This document shows positions 54,767-64,000 of a stretch of DNA of 64,000 bases, in pieces. Under the pieces are notes generated by a model, which saw only the letters and a program-made list of their open reading frames with translations, made no database searches and was not told the origin of the DNA. Position 1 is the stretch's first letter. Each line of letters begins with the position of its first letter. The position numbers and the translations under genes are program-made. The DNA is taken from the NCBI RefSeq assembly GCF_024868665.1, contig NC_079895.1, positions 28,183,050 to 28,247,049 of the forward strand, read 5' to 3'. The stretch is from Triplophysa rosa (Eukaryota; Chordata; Actinopteri; Cypriniformes; Nemacheilidae).

Positions 54767-55214
54767 TGATTCTATACCATTTGTAACTGTTGATGATTAC
54801 TGTAATCTTGATCCGTTCTGTTGAATTGGTCTTGTGTTTATTTTAGGGCTGTCAATCGATTAAAATATTTAATCGCGATTAATCGCATGATTGTAATGAG
54901 TTAACTCGTGATTAATCGCAACTTAATCGCACATTTTTATCCATTATAAATGTACCTTAAATGAATACTTTTCAAGTTTTTAATACTCTAATCAACATGG
55001 GCATGGACAAATATTGATGCTTTATGCAAATGTATATTGTTTATTATTAGTGAAACCGTACTCAACATAGAGCATGGAGACTAGACATGTTTCAAAGGTC
55101 ATAGATGTTTTTCAAAGAACTTGTACATGTCTATTAAACACATGAAAAAAAACTGGAAAAACACAGGTTCCCATTACTTTCTCTGCACTGAGCTATTTAC
55201 TTACACAGGCATGT

Positions 55215-55763
55215 TTACATTTTCGCAACTGTGATAGCTCGGTGGAGGCTGTGTGCAATGCAAGGCATATGCTCGAACGGATGCTGCCTGGCCGCGGCAA
55301 TCATGTTGCGTGCACTATCGGTGGTCAGTGGGCTAATTTTGAATTCAATATTCCACTGTCTGGCTACCTGCAGAAAGTGCTCAGCGCAAACGTCAGCATA
55401 GTGCCTCTCGTCTGTCTTCATGACGGTCAAAGCGTGCGACCGTCGTTTCCAGTGTGTGTCAAAATAATGAGCCGTGACCCCCAGGTAGCTATGGTTACTG
55501 AGGGAAGTCCAGTAATCTCTGGTGAGCGCAACCGTGTTTGTCTGTCTTATCGCCTCCTCGACTTTCGCTTTCTCCTCTTCGTAAGAGTCGTGAATCTTGC
55601 TTGTAACAGTGGCTCTCGAAGGTAGTTCATATGTGTAATCGTTAGATGCGATGCGAATAATTTCAAGTAGACCCTCGTCCTCCACTACATTAACTGGCCT
55701 ACATGCTGTAGCCACCCATTTAGCTATCGATGTGGGGAGTCTGTTGCTTGTGGAGTTGTCCAT
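55215..55763 (-). pseudogene. hAT transposase fragment
   Basis: A 182-codon minus-strand frame holds the catalytic-core start of ZBED-type hAT transposases: AKWVATACRPVNVVEDEG, LPSRATVTSKIHDSYEEEK, RDYWTSLSNHSYLGVTAHYF with the first acidic residue, and CIAHSLHRAI. It stops before the C-terminal catalytic Glu and dimerisation region, so it is inactive. Confidence 0.88.
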
Positions 55764-55938
55764 CCGTCTCTGCTGAAAACAATCTAGTGTGGTCTGCCGC
55801 GAGGAGGAGAGCTCTCTGCGTCAGTTGTATGCTTCGCTTCAAGTGATATTTTAAACTCGACGTGCTGCGGTGATAGCTTAATTCACATCGACAATAAATG
55901 CAGATCACTTTAGTCTTGTCGACAGAACCATCAGACAT
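55720..55938 (-). pseudogene. BED zinc-finger fragment of the hAT transposase
   Basis: The frame starts MSDGSVDKTKVICIYCRCEL and continues LKYHLKRS, the C2H2-like BED finger (Cys-x-x-Cys, then His), then runs out of frame before the main transposase fragment at 55763. Confidence 0.8.
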
Positions 55939-56329
55939 CGTTTTATATATGTATTTTACGTTCAGAAGACCTATTTATTTCTCCATTTCTGTTTGCTGCT
56001 GCATCATTTACTTTCTCAAACTACGGGCAAGGCCAAGGTTCAAACAGAAAATGCGCGCTGCGTTAATCGCACGTTAATAAAATTAGTGCCGTTAAAAGGA
56101 ATTTGCGTTAACGTGTTATTAACGCGTTAATTTTGACAGCCCTAGTTTATTTTAAGGTTTAGTTTACTTTTCTTTTAGTTACAGTAAACCTTGAGGCCAT
56201 TTCCTGATGTTTCTGCTGTTGTTGTACAGTATATACCCTTCTGTGTTTTGTAAGGTCTTTTCATGTAAGGATGTAGATTTTCTTTTATTTGGATTCCTCA
56301 AGTTTACAGTTTTGCATGGTTGTTATAAT

Positions 56330-56790
56330 TAATAATGTTATGTATGCTGATGATTTAGTTGTTTTTTCTCAGAGTAGTGTTGGTTTTCAACAACTGTTAA
56401 ATATATGTTCTCATTCTCGCATTCGATTTGATGTGCAATAACAGAAACAAGTGATTAGAACCAAAAAAATAAAGAACTTAACCGTTCAGAATTGTCTCTA
56501 GCAGGATGAGTGTTAAATGTATACACCAAAACAGAATATTTGGGTCACATCATTAAAGATGACATCAGTGCTATCTCTCGTTCTGGCTACTGTGTATAGA
56601 CACCAAGCTCAGATTTTCTAAAAGATTTCACAGACCTGCTAATGCTGACAAAGCACTGATTGTTGTAATAACAGAAATTATGCTTTAGGACTTGCTTTTA
56701 CAGACTTATTAAACTTGTCTGTGTTGTAGATTATGATCTTGCATTTACCTTAATAAACTGTGTTCGATCCTCAAAAGCAGTTTAGAGCTA
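56330..56790 (+). pseudogene. LINE reverse-transcriptase fragment
   Basis: The plus strand reads MYADDLVVFSQSSVGFQQLL, the catalytic YADD, followed by broken pieces (RIRFDVQ, NLTVQNC, VYRHQAQ). Stops and frameshifts occur every few dozen codons. It belongs to a different family from the L2 copies. Confidence 0.75.
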
Positions 56791-56799
56791 ATTTTGTCA

Positions 56800-57563
56800 T
56801 GTAAAACATTGACAAGACACAAAAATATAGAAACGATAATTAATATGCATTCTCATTAGACATTCAATTGTTAATAAATATATAAGCTAAATGCTCCAAA
56901 AAGCTAATTTGAATTGCACATTTCTTGCCCCATATTAAATCGGCTCTTTAACCTTCCACAGGCCATTTCTTTAATGTGTCAAGGTAACTAAATTGGTAAA
57001 ATTGTGAGTCTCGATCACTTAATTTTACTGGTCAATTAACTTAAATTCAATGTCTTATCCAAACCAAAGTACAAAAGCAGGGGCGACTCATCCATTAGGG
57101 CGACTCATCCATTAGAGCGACGCACCACCAAAGTGCGAAAAATAGGGATTTTTCTGTCATATTCAACTACAGTAATAAGCTTGCTCTCACCATTTGGAAC
57201 TGTGTTCTGCATGTAGAAGTACAACCCAATCAGCAAGTCCTCCCATTGACTTCCATACAAAGAGGTTTTTTTTCCGAACTTCAGGCCCTGCAATGCATTC
57301 TCTTTGGCTTCAGAAGCTATATGGGGAGTCTGCAGACCTGGAGCAGACAGTTTTACGCCCCTGTTGTTCCTTATTTGTCCAGTAGAGGGAGTTGAACGAC
57401 AAAAAATATTTGAAACTGAATCAAACTGTTAAACAAAAATGTAATTATGTATGTGTAAGATTAAAAGTAAATAAATAAACTAAACTGAAAGTGCTTCTGG
57501 ACCAGTGAAAATTAACAGTGGTAAACGTGTAGTAACCATGTTTTTTTTATTGTTGTTGTATTG
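56800..57563. other. Spacer with a short direct repeat
   Basis: GGGCGACTCATCCATTAG is doubled at about 57082-57117. A CCCATTGACTTCCATACAA motif suggests a MITE remnant, but no ends are clear. Confidence 0.45.
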
Positions 57564-57568
57564 GTGAC

Positions 57569-57892
57569 TGTGACGGGTAGAGGAACGACACGTACAACAA
57601 TTCACAATTTCTCAACACCCCGGAGGGGAATTTATTAAAGGTGTGGCCCGTGGCCGTTGGGGAAACCAGAAATAATGAGTCCCCGGGGTTTGGTGCGGTG
57701 CTGTGGGGTGGTGGTTCGTGTTCTGCCGTGTCCCTTGTGTCCTTTGTGTCCCATGTGCGCAGGTGCTGCTGAGTGCGTGGGTCCGCGGCTGCTGTCGGTC
57801 ATCAATAGTCCGAACCTGAGGTAAAACAGGGGAGACAACCATTAGACACGTTTTGTTATGGAGTCGTAGCTCTCCGTGCTTCCTGTGAAGCC
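57569..57892 (-). repeat. Truncated 3' LTR of the Gmr1-like element
   Basis: It matches 61027-61328 from TGTGACGGGTAGAGGAACGA to GTGAAGCCG with scattered substitutions and a 20-odd-base insertion near 57822. The outer 70-80 bases of the LTR start are lost at the junction with RNase H. Confidence 0.9.
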
Positions 57893-58089
57893 GTGTTATT
57901 TGCCTTTGCCATCCACTGGAGAGGTGCGTGGTCCGTTACTAGGGTGAAACTCCTTCCCAGTAGATAGTATTGGAGCTCCAGGACTGCCCACTTTATGACC
58001 AGGGCCTCCTTTTTGACAGTGGCATATCGAGTTCCGGCGGGGGTGAGCTTCTTGCTGATATAGACAACCGGGCGTTCCTCACCCCCCAA
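57856..58089 (-). pseudogene. RNase H fragment of the Gmr1-like element
   Basis: It reads EERPVVYISKKLTPAGTRYA, EALVIKWAVLELQYYLLG and LVTDHAPLQWM, the middle of a gypsy-type RNase H. It then runs straight into LTR sequence (KANNTASQEARR), showing the deletion junction. A frameshift at about 58090 separates it from the preceding domain. Confidence 0.85.
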
Positions 58090-58721
58090 TTCTGAGATAA
58101 CACCACGCCCAGGCCGGTGTCCGAGGCGTCGGTCTGAAGGGTAAAGGGGCAGCTGTAGTCTGGGGTGTGGAGTACCGGTGACAATGATAAAGCCTGCTGC
58201 AAGGTGTGGAAGGCTTGTTCGGCTTCAGGGTTCCACGTGAGCTTCTCCGGCTGCCCCTTTTTGGTCAGGTCAGTCAGGGGACTGGCTACAAAAGAGAAGT
58301 TAGGGATGAAACACCGGTAGTATCCCGCCAGCCCCAGAAAAGCTCGTACCTGGGTTTTGTTCCGAGGTCGTGGGGCTTTCCGGATGGCTTCCACCTTTTT
58401 TTCCTGGGGTTGGATTAATCCTCTTCCAATGCGGAAACCCAGGTACTGAGCTTCGTCGAACCCCAGGTGGCACTTTCGTGGATTTGCGACTAGCCCGGCT
58501 CTCCTCAGGTCGATAAGCATGCTCCGCAATCTGTCCAGGCGGTCACCCCAGCTCTCCGAGTGGATGACTAGATCATCTATATAGACCGCTGCATAGGCTT
58601 GATGGGGCCTTAGGAGGACGTCCACCATCCTTTGGAAGGTTGCTGGGCCCCGTGTAGCCCGAACGGGAGTGCCCGGTATTGCCAGTGTCCAGAGGGGGTG
58701 CTGAAAGCGGTCTTTTCCCAC
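57993..58721 (-). pseudogene. Reverse transcriptase (3' half) and RNase H start
   Basis: It reads GPATFQRMVDVLLRPHQAYA, then VYIDDLVIHSE with the catalytic YIDD, AGLVANPRKCHLGFDEAQYL, FLGLAGYYRCFIPNFS and TLQTDASDTGLGVVLSQ, the first Asp of RNase H. It is one frame away from the preceding segment (break near 58640-58690). Confidence 0.9.
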
Positions 58722-60133
58722 GCGTCTGGGGCCAGGGGTACCTGCCAGTACCCCTTCGTCAGATCCAGGGTGGTGATGTAGCGTGCCTTTCCCAGACGAT
58801 CGAGGAGCTCATCCACTCGGGGCATGGGGTATCCATCGAAGCTGGAGGCTTCGTTCAGCCGACGGAAGTCATTACAGAAGCTGAGAGTGCCATCGGGCTT
58901 GGGGACCATCACGATGGGGCTCGACCAGGGACTGCGGGAAGGCTCTATCACTCCTAATTCCTTCATGCGGGTGATCTCCTCTTCTGTAGCCAGCCGGCGA
59001 GCTTCTGGGACTCGGTAGGGACGCTGCCTGTTGATGAGGCCGGGAGGGGTCCGAATCTCATGCTGGATGATTCTAGTCTGCCCGGGCCTCTCGGAGAAGA
59101 TGTCGTGGAACTGACTGACCAGGTTACGAAGATCTTGTTTTTGGATGGCCGACAGATGTTCACCCACAGGGATCTCTGGCAGCTCCGTCGCTGCGAAGGC
59201 AGCCATCTGGGCTGGCGGCGCTATCCATCTTTTTAGCAGGTTAACATGGTAGAGTTTTTCTTCCCTTCGGCGTCCCGGTTGACGGACACGGTAGTTGACC
59301 GGCCCGACCTTTTCCACAATGGTATAGGGCCCCCTCCAGGATGCCAGGAACTTTGAGGTGGCCGTCGGGAGTAAGAGCAGCACACGGTCGCCGGGTTGGA
59401 ACTCCCGAGGCTGGGCGGGCCGGTCGTACAATCTCCGTTGGGCGCGCTGGGCCTCGGAGAGGTGTTTCCGGACGAGAGGCATCACTCGGTCGATGCGGGT
59501 TTTCATCTGCCGTACGTGCTCGATGAGGCTGCGGTGTGGAGCTGGTTGTTGCTCCCAGACTTCCTTGGCCACGTCGAGTAAGCCTCTAGGCTGCCGGCCA
59601 AAGAGAAGTTCAAACGGGATAAACCCCGTGGAGGCTTGGGGCACTTCGCGGATCCCGAACAGCACGTACGGCAGCATGAGGTCCCAGTCGCGCCCGTCCT
59701 CTGCCACCACCCATCGCAACATCCGCTTCAGGGTCTCGTTAAACCTCTCAACGAGTCCGTCCGTCTGAGGGTGGTACACGGATGTGCAAAGTTGTTTTAC
59801 CTGTAAGAGGTGGCAGAGGTCTGCCATCAACCGGGACATGAACGGGGTCCCCTGGTCAGTCAGGATCTCCGAGGGGATACCCACCCGGCTGAAGAATAGG
59901 AATAACTCCTTTGCGATGGCTTTGGAGGTGGCCTTCCTCAGGGCTATGGCTTCCGGGTACTGGGTGGCATAATCGACTATGACCAATATGTGCTCATGTC
60001 CCCGGGCAGCGGTCCCACCAGGTCCATCCCCATGCGGGGATCCCAAAGGATCCTCCCCGGTTACCTGCTGGAAAAGTTCAGAGAAGAGGTTAGGGTCTTG
60101 ACACTCACCCTCCCGTTCCCTCTCCGTGGCCAT
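58610..60133 (-). pseudogene. Integrase core joined to reverse transcriptase (5' half)
   Basis: A 507-codon frame. From its start: EHILVIVDYATQYPEAIAL, LTDQGTPFMSRLM (second catalytic Asp), YHPQTDGLVERFNETLKRM (catalytic Glu), LFGIREVPQASTGFIPFELL and the GPY/F module (WRGPYTIVEKVGPVNYRV, YHVNLLKRW). Then reverse transcriptase: VSQFHDIFSERPGQTRIIQH, RSPWSSPIVMVPKPDG and KARYITTLDLTKGYWQVPL with the first catalytic Asp. The zinc-binding HHCC part of integrase is missing and the first DDE Asp region is scrambled. The frame ends by a shift near 58640. Confidence 0.92.
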
Positions 60134-60588
60134 CAGCGCCGAGCGGCGCTCCCGTGGCTTCGGCGGCGGCCCCCACGATCGGCGGGTCGGATGGATGTGG
60201 CCATCAGCTGTTTAAAACCCGGGTAATCCCGCCCGAGCAAGACAGGCACAGGTAGGTCATCCACAATCCCCACATCCAGTGCCCAGGATCCCTGCCGTGT
60301 GGCCACTGTGACCCGGCAGGCGGGGACCTCACGAGTATCCCCGTGCATGCAGGTGATGGGGATCATGGACGACCTCCCGGCATGGGGCGGGACGAACCCA
60401 GGTTGGGCCAGCGTTACAGAGCTTCCCGAGTCCAGAGTGGCTGTGACCTGACGGCCGTTGATGTGCACTGTCCTCCGCAGGGCTCCGGGCGGGGTTGACC
60501 AGTGCCCGGTGCAGCCTGCCATCCAGGCCCGGGTGCTCGGTGTGGACGGTCGTGATGTGCCCTCCGGTGGTTGCCATGGTGGGTTCAC
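60133..60588 (-). pseudogene. Aspartic protease domain of the Gmr1-like element
   Basis: It reads TVHINGRQVTATLDSGSSVT, with the DSG active site, and VPVLLGRDYPGFKQL near the end, the paired half of the retropepsin fold. It runs into Arg-rich sequence and a stop next to the integrase frame. The start codon of this frame is not the natural one, since the domain follows gag. Confidence 0.88.
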
Positions 60589-60854
60589 CCTCCGGGGTGG
60601 CAGCCCCGCTCTCTCTCTCCTGTATCGCGGGCGGCTGATGCCTCTGCTAACTCCACCGACTCAACCAGGCCCCGGAAGGTAATGGGGCCGCGCATGCTGA
60701 CAGGGTGGCGGAGACGGCAGGGTAAGGCTCGCAGGAGGCGGTTGACCACAACCTTTTCCGCTACCTGCGGGGCTGTGGGCTCTTCAGCGAGCAGCCAGAG
60801 ATGGGCGATCCGCGACAGCTGGGCGGCTTGGGCTCTCACCAGGGCATATGTCAC
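60585..60854 (-). pseudogene. Gag remnant (SCAN-like segment)
   Basis: It reads YALVRAQAAQLSRIAHLWLL, then EEPTAPQVAEKVVVNRLLRA, resembling the SCAN-like capsid helices of vertebrate gypsy elements. Most of gag, including any zinc knuckle, is absent: only about 150 bases separate it from the 5' LTR. Confidence 0.6.
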
Positions 60855-60909
60855 TCATATGTCCATTGAACATTTTTTTGAGCGGCACTGACTGGCGATA
60901 GCCCTACCC

Positions 60910-60910
<1 letters not shown>

Positions 60911-60939
<29 letters not shown>
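60911..60939. repeat. (GA)n microsatellite
   Basis: An uninterrupted run of GAGA within the gag-leader region. Its Ser-Leu repeat open frame is not a gene. Confidence 0.95.
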
Positions 60940-60942
<3 letters not shown>

Positions 60943-61008
60943 GTGGTCTGCAAGAAACACAGAACGGAGGTTTTAGGGAATTGGTACGTGTCGTTTCTCG
61001 TTAATATA

Positions 61009-61026
61009 CCCACATTCTCCACCAGT
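61009..61026 (-). promoter_or_regulatory. Candidate primer-binding site
   Basis: Directly after the 5' LTR on the minus strand the sequence is (CAAC)TGGTGGAGAATG. TGG at this position is typical of a tRNA primer site, but I cannot assign the tRNA. Confidence 0.4.
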
Positions 61027-61357
61027 TGTGACGGGTAGAGGAACGACACTTACAACAATTCACAATTTCTCAACACCCCGGAGGGGAATTTATTAAAGGT
61101 GCGGCTCGTGGCCAGTGGGGAAAACAGAAATAATGAGTCCCCGGGGTTTGGTGCGGTGCTGTGGGGTGGTGGTTCATGTTCTGCCGTGTCCCTTGTGTCC
61201 TTCGTGTCCCACGTGCGCAGGTGCTGCTGAGTGCGTGGGTCCGCGGCTGCTGTCGGTCGTCAATAGTCTGAACCTGAGGACATGTTTCGTTATGGAGTCG
61301 TAGCTCTCCGTGCTTCCTGTGAAGCCGGCTTTTATGCCGACTGAGATGAGGTCTTGA

Positions 61358-62795
61358 CAGAGGTGGGTAGTAACGAGTTACATTTACTTCGTTACATTTA
61401 CTTGAGTAACATTTTGGAAAAGATGTACTTTTTAAGTAAAATTAAAAGTGTGTACTTTTACTCTTACTTGAATAAATTTCTAATAGAAAATCTGTATTTT
61501 TACTTCGTTACATTGCGTGACGTTCCTTCATTCCTTCATTTTAAAATATGCTTTTTAAAACGCGTTGTTTATTTCAAGGTTGTTGTCTCTTTTTACGGGC
61601 ATTCCCGAGTGATCGATTCTTTTGAGTCGATTCTTTTGAAAGCATTAATTGAACAATGGGCAAAACCATTTGAATAGGCTAATGAATCAGTTCAAATGAT
61701 TTGTTCAGTTCGCAGCACGATCTGAATCATCTGAAGCAGGATTACTCACTCCTCGTAGCGCGAAACTTAAGAACACGCAGAACACAAAGAGTGTTGGATG
61801 AAGTGGATATTAATCTATATCTATACAATCAAAACTGCAAGTGTGTCATATTGTTTGCCAGCAATGATAAATGCCCGCCATATGCGCGCACTCGCGCGAC
61901 CTGTTCGTCAGACACAGCAACATGCGCATTACCTGTCAGACACAGAGACGTGGGCTTTTAGAAATATACATTTGAAGAACAGAAGGAAGAAAACTTGTTG
62001 ATGGGCGTGTGGTTCACTGTTTACTGTTTGTTTACAAGTAAGAGCGTTTTACAACACACACGTGACACACCACGAGAAAACATGAGCTTTGTTCAAAAAT
62101 GTGTATTTCATTGCACTGCAGATGTTCTAGATCAGTGGTCACCAACCCTGCTCCTGGAGATCGACCATCCTGCAAGACTGCAGCTCCAACCCTGCTTCAG
62201 CACACCTGTCTGTAATTATCAAGCAAACCTGAACACATTGATTAGATAGTTCAGGTGTGTTTGACTGGGGTTAGAGCTGAAATCTTCAGGACGGTCGATC
62301 TCCAGGAGCAGGGTTGGTGACCACTATTCTAGATCATCTTAGGAAATGCTCTGAGTTTAGTTAATGCATTTTAAATGCCAAACTCTGCAGGTTCACTTTA
62401 TTTTGACATGGTCTATTATTCTAAATAAGTTGTGTAAACTACATTGACATCCGGACTAGATGAAATTCACAGAAATGCTTGTCTCTTCTGTGTTTGTCTA
62501 TTCTTTAGTCTCTCTAGTATATTGCAAAGATATCTGCTTATGATAATTAAAAATATTGATTAAAATGTAATATTAAAATATTGCCATTAATATTAATTTA
62601 ATGTAGTAGGCCTATATAATCAGATACAAAGTAACTAAGTAACTAGCTACTTGAGTAGTTTTTTCATTGCATACTTTTTTACTTTTACTCAAGTAATTTT
62701 TAAAATAGTGACTTTTACTTTTACTTGAGTAACAATTTCTCTAGTTACTTGTACTTTTACTTGAGTAAAGATTTTGGCTACTCTACCCACCTCTG
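61358..62795. mobile_element. hAT element with 8-bp target duplication inside the LTR
   Basis: The left end CAGAGGTGGGTAGTAACGAG and the right end, reverse complement CAGAGGTGGGTAGAGTAGCC, pair. GGTCTTGA flanks both sides exactly (61350-61357 and 62796-62803). Subterminal ACTTGAGTAA motifs recur. No transposase frame in 1438 bp. Confidence 0.94.
62133..62326. mobile_element. hAT MITE nested in the hAT element
   Basis: The left end CAGTGGTCACCAACCCTGCT and the right end, reverse complement TAGTGGTCACCAACCCTGCT, pair over more than 35 bases (through GGAGATCGACC). TTCTAGAT is duplicated exactly (62125-62132 and 62327-62334). Confidence 0.95.
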
Positions 62796-62883
62796 GGTCT
62801 TGACGACCGACAGCTGTGCCTCGTTAGCTTCCTCTGTTCCCATGGCGACACTGATTGCTGCTAGGGGTGACTGCCACAGTGAC

Positions 62884-63262
62884 TTTTGGCAAAACCAATC
62901 TTACTACAGAAACCATGGCTTAACTAACGATATGCAGAAAAGGTTAAAATATTTGTACATATCTACTAACGGTCTTAATACATAGCTTACAGGAGACAAT
63001 TGATTTGCAAATTGCAAATTACACAATTGCATTTGTGAATTGAAAATTTAATAATACACACCGGTGGATCAGATGTACAGTACAACAATATATAATCTAC
63101 TGTGGCCTAGTTATATATAAATATACAGAAGACTTGAGTGTTTGTTTTGAATGTATAGGCATGTATAAAGTTACATTCAAATATTAACCATATTTAGCCC
63201 ATAAGACATTAAGTGCAATCATATGAACTATCAATTAAATATCTGCCGTGCATTTAGAACAG
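62884..63262. other. Spacer, nothing recognised
   Basis: AT-rich sequence with no element ends visible. Confidence 0.5.
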
Positions 63263-63729
63263 TGTCCTAGGTCACGAACGGTGAGGGAGACACAAAGATA
63301 CAAGGAACGGAGGACCCAGGCGCAGACAGCGGGTAAGGGGTTAACACAGACTTTTAATAAATAATTCAAAACAAAAACCCACGTGGGGGTAACATAATAA
63401 AACAAGGGGATAACACGTCATGACAAGATAGGACTAAGTACACTGACCAGACTGGAGATAATATTTAACAAGGACTACAATAAACTAGACTAGACTAGAC
63501 AGGGAACAGGAACTCACCAGACAAATGACAATGAACCAGCACAGGATAGAAAACACAAGGGCATTAAGTAGCGGAACAAATCAAGAGGGAACAGGTGAAG
63601 GGTATGAAACAATAAACGAGCAATAACGAGGAGACCAGACCGGAGAGAGTATGGCAAGCCAAAAGGGCCAAAATTACCTCCCTCCACATGAAACATGGGG
63701 TTCCGTCATGGTTCTGCCTCTCTTGTCAT
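63263..63729 (-). mobile_element. LTR related to those at 46597 and 47803
   Basis: It shares GCAGACAGCGGGTAAGGGGT, ACCCACGTGGGGGTAAC, AATGAACCAGCACAGGA and GGTTCCGTCATGGTTCTGCC with the earlier LTRs, but at clearly lower identity. It may be a solo LTR or the 3' LTR of an element that continues to the right. Confidence 0.7.
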
Positions 63730-64000
63730 GGACGGACGGACAGACCAACCCATGTACGTATTGTTGGACTTTAAAGGCAGTCCTGCATGCTCAAAAATTT
63801 GCACAGAGACGTTCTCTAAAATTAAACAAGTTTTATTATCAGATGTAAAAAGGTAACAAAGCTTTGGGTTGTCAGACGATCTCCTCACTCCATAAAAAGC
63901 CAACAACCACAAAATATTCAAAAACACCCATATTTATAAAGTATGTGACGTCGCTCGTATCTTCTGACTCCTCCTCTGCCTTTTAAGGAGTGCTGCTCCG
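63730..64000. other. Right edge, unclassified
   Basis: The sequence could be interior to the LTR element or flank. No protein domain is recognisable in either strand. Confidence 0.4.

Larger units (their letters stand above)
54844..56144 (-). mobile_element. hAT element with BED-finger transposase remains
   Basis: The left end TAGGGCTGTCAATCGATTAA and the right end, reverse complement TAGGGCTGTCAAAATTAACG, pair. GTTTATTT is duplicated exactly (54836-54843 and 56145-56152). The minus strand carries a broken transposase. It starts 77 bases after the il1r2 stop codon, so it sits in the probable 3' UTR. Confidence 0.92.
57569..62878 (-). mobile_element. Gmr1-like Ty3/gypsy LTR retrotransposon with 5-bp target duplication
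   Basis: GTGAC is duplicated at 57564-57568 and 62879-62883. The minus-strand order is 5' LTR (61027-62878, split by a hAT element), gag remnant, protease, integrase, reverse transcriptase, RNase H, 3' LTR (57569 to about 57892). Integrase before reverse transcriptase is the Gmr1-type order, unlike usual Ty3/gypsy elements. It is inactivated by frameshifts, a lost integrase N-terminus, missing gag and a deletion that fuses RNase H to the inside of the 3' LTR. Confidence 0.9.
61027..62878 (-). repeat. 5' LTR of the Gmr1-like element, split by a hAT element
   Basis: It is homologous to the 3' LTR from TGTGACGGGTAG through GTGAAGCCG and continues to GGGTGACTGCCACA at 62878. Removing the 1446-base insertion and duplication leaves about 406 bases. 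Confidence 0.88.

Noticed and set aside
60855..61049. Open frame with Ser-Leu repeats near the gag remnant
   Set aside because: It is the translation of the (GA)n run.
54766..64000. Possible downstream TIR-domain exons that would turn the receptor into a signalling type
   Set aside because: No TIR-like motif was seen; the downstream DNA is transposon sequence, and the short tail ends in a stop.

Overview
The window is vertebrate nuclear DNA, almost certainly from a teleost fish and probably a cypriniform or related ostariophysan. The evidence is two multi-exon genes with GT-AG introns, two genes adjacent in the order known from human 2q12 (MAP4K4 then IL1R2), and a dense load of fish-type transposons (hAT and Kolobok elements, V-SINE/HE1-like SINEs, L2 LINEs, a Gmr1-like LTR element). 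The species call is inference. No prokaryotic genes, RNA genes or CRISPR arrays were seen.

Positions 683-31709 (+) hold the 3' part of map4k4, a STE20/GCK-IV kinase. Twenty-one exons keep a continuous reading frame from the DFG motif of the kinase domain, through a long coiled coil and acidic/serine-rich linker, to a full C-terminal citron-homology (CNH) domain and stop. The introns carry a hAT-like element with a 60-bp minisatellite and a 688-base assembly gap (6.6-8.3 kb), a nest of three DNA transposons including a THAP-bearing Kolobok element (15.6-18.8 kb), a Tc1 relic (23.1-24.1 kb) and an L2 LINE with a nested SINE and MITE (25.8-29.8 kb).

Positions 31710 to about 36800 are the map4k4 3' UTR and intergenic DNA. 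Positions 36901-54766 (+) hold a complete il1r2-like gene in ten exons: signal peptide, three Ig domains, one transmembrane helix and a tail of about 18 residues with no TIR domain, as expected of the interleukin-1 decoy receptor. A perfect NF-kB consensus and a TATA-like box lie about 100 and 80 bases upstream of the start codon. Its 8-kb fifth intron is a nest of elements, including a non-autonomous LTR element with internal 33-bp and 27-bp coding-length arrays.

From 54844 to the end the window is almost all mobile DNA: a hAT relic 77 bases after the il1r2 stop, a LINE reverse-transcriptase fragment, a Gmr1-like Ty3/gypsy element (minus strand, integrase upstream of reverse transcriptase) whose right LTR was split by a hAT element that itself contains a second hAT MITE, and a partial LTR at the right edge. 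Many insertions have exact target-site duplications, so their relative order can be read directly. The two host genes are functionally linked in inflammation only in a broad sense; their adjacency is best read as conserved synteny.
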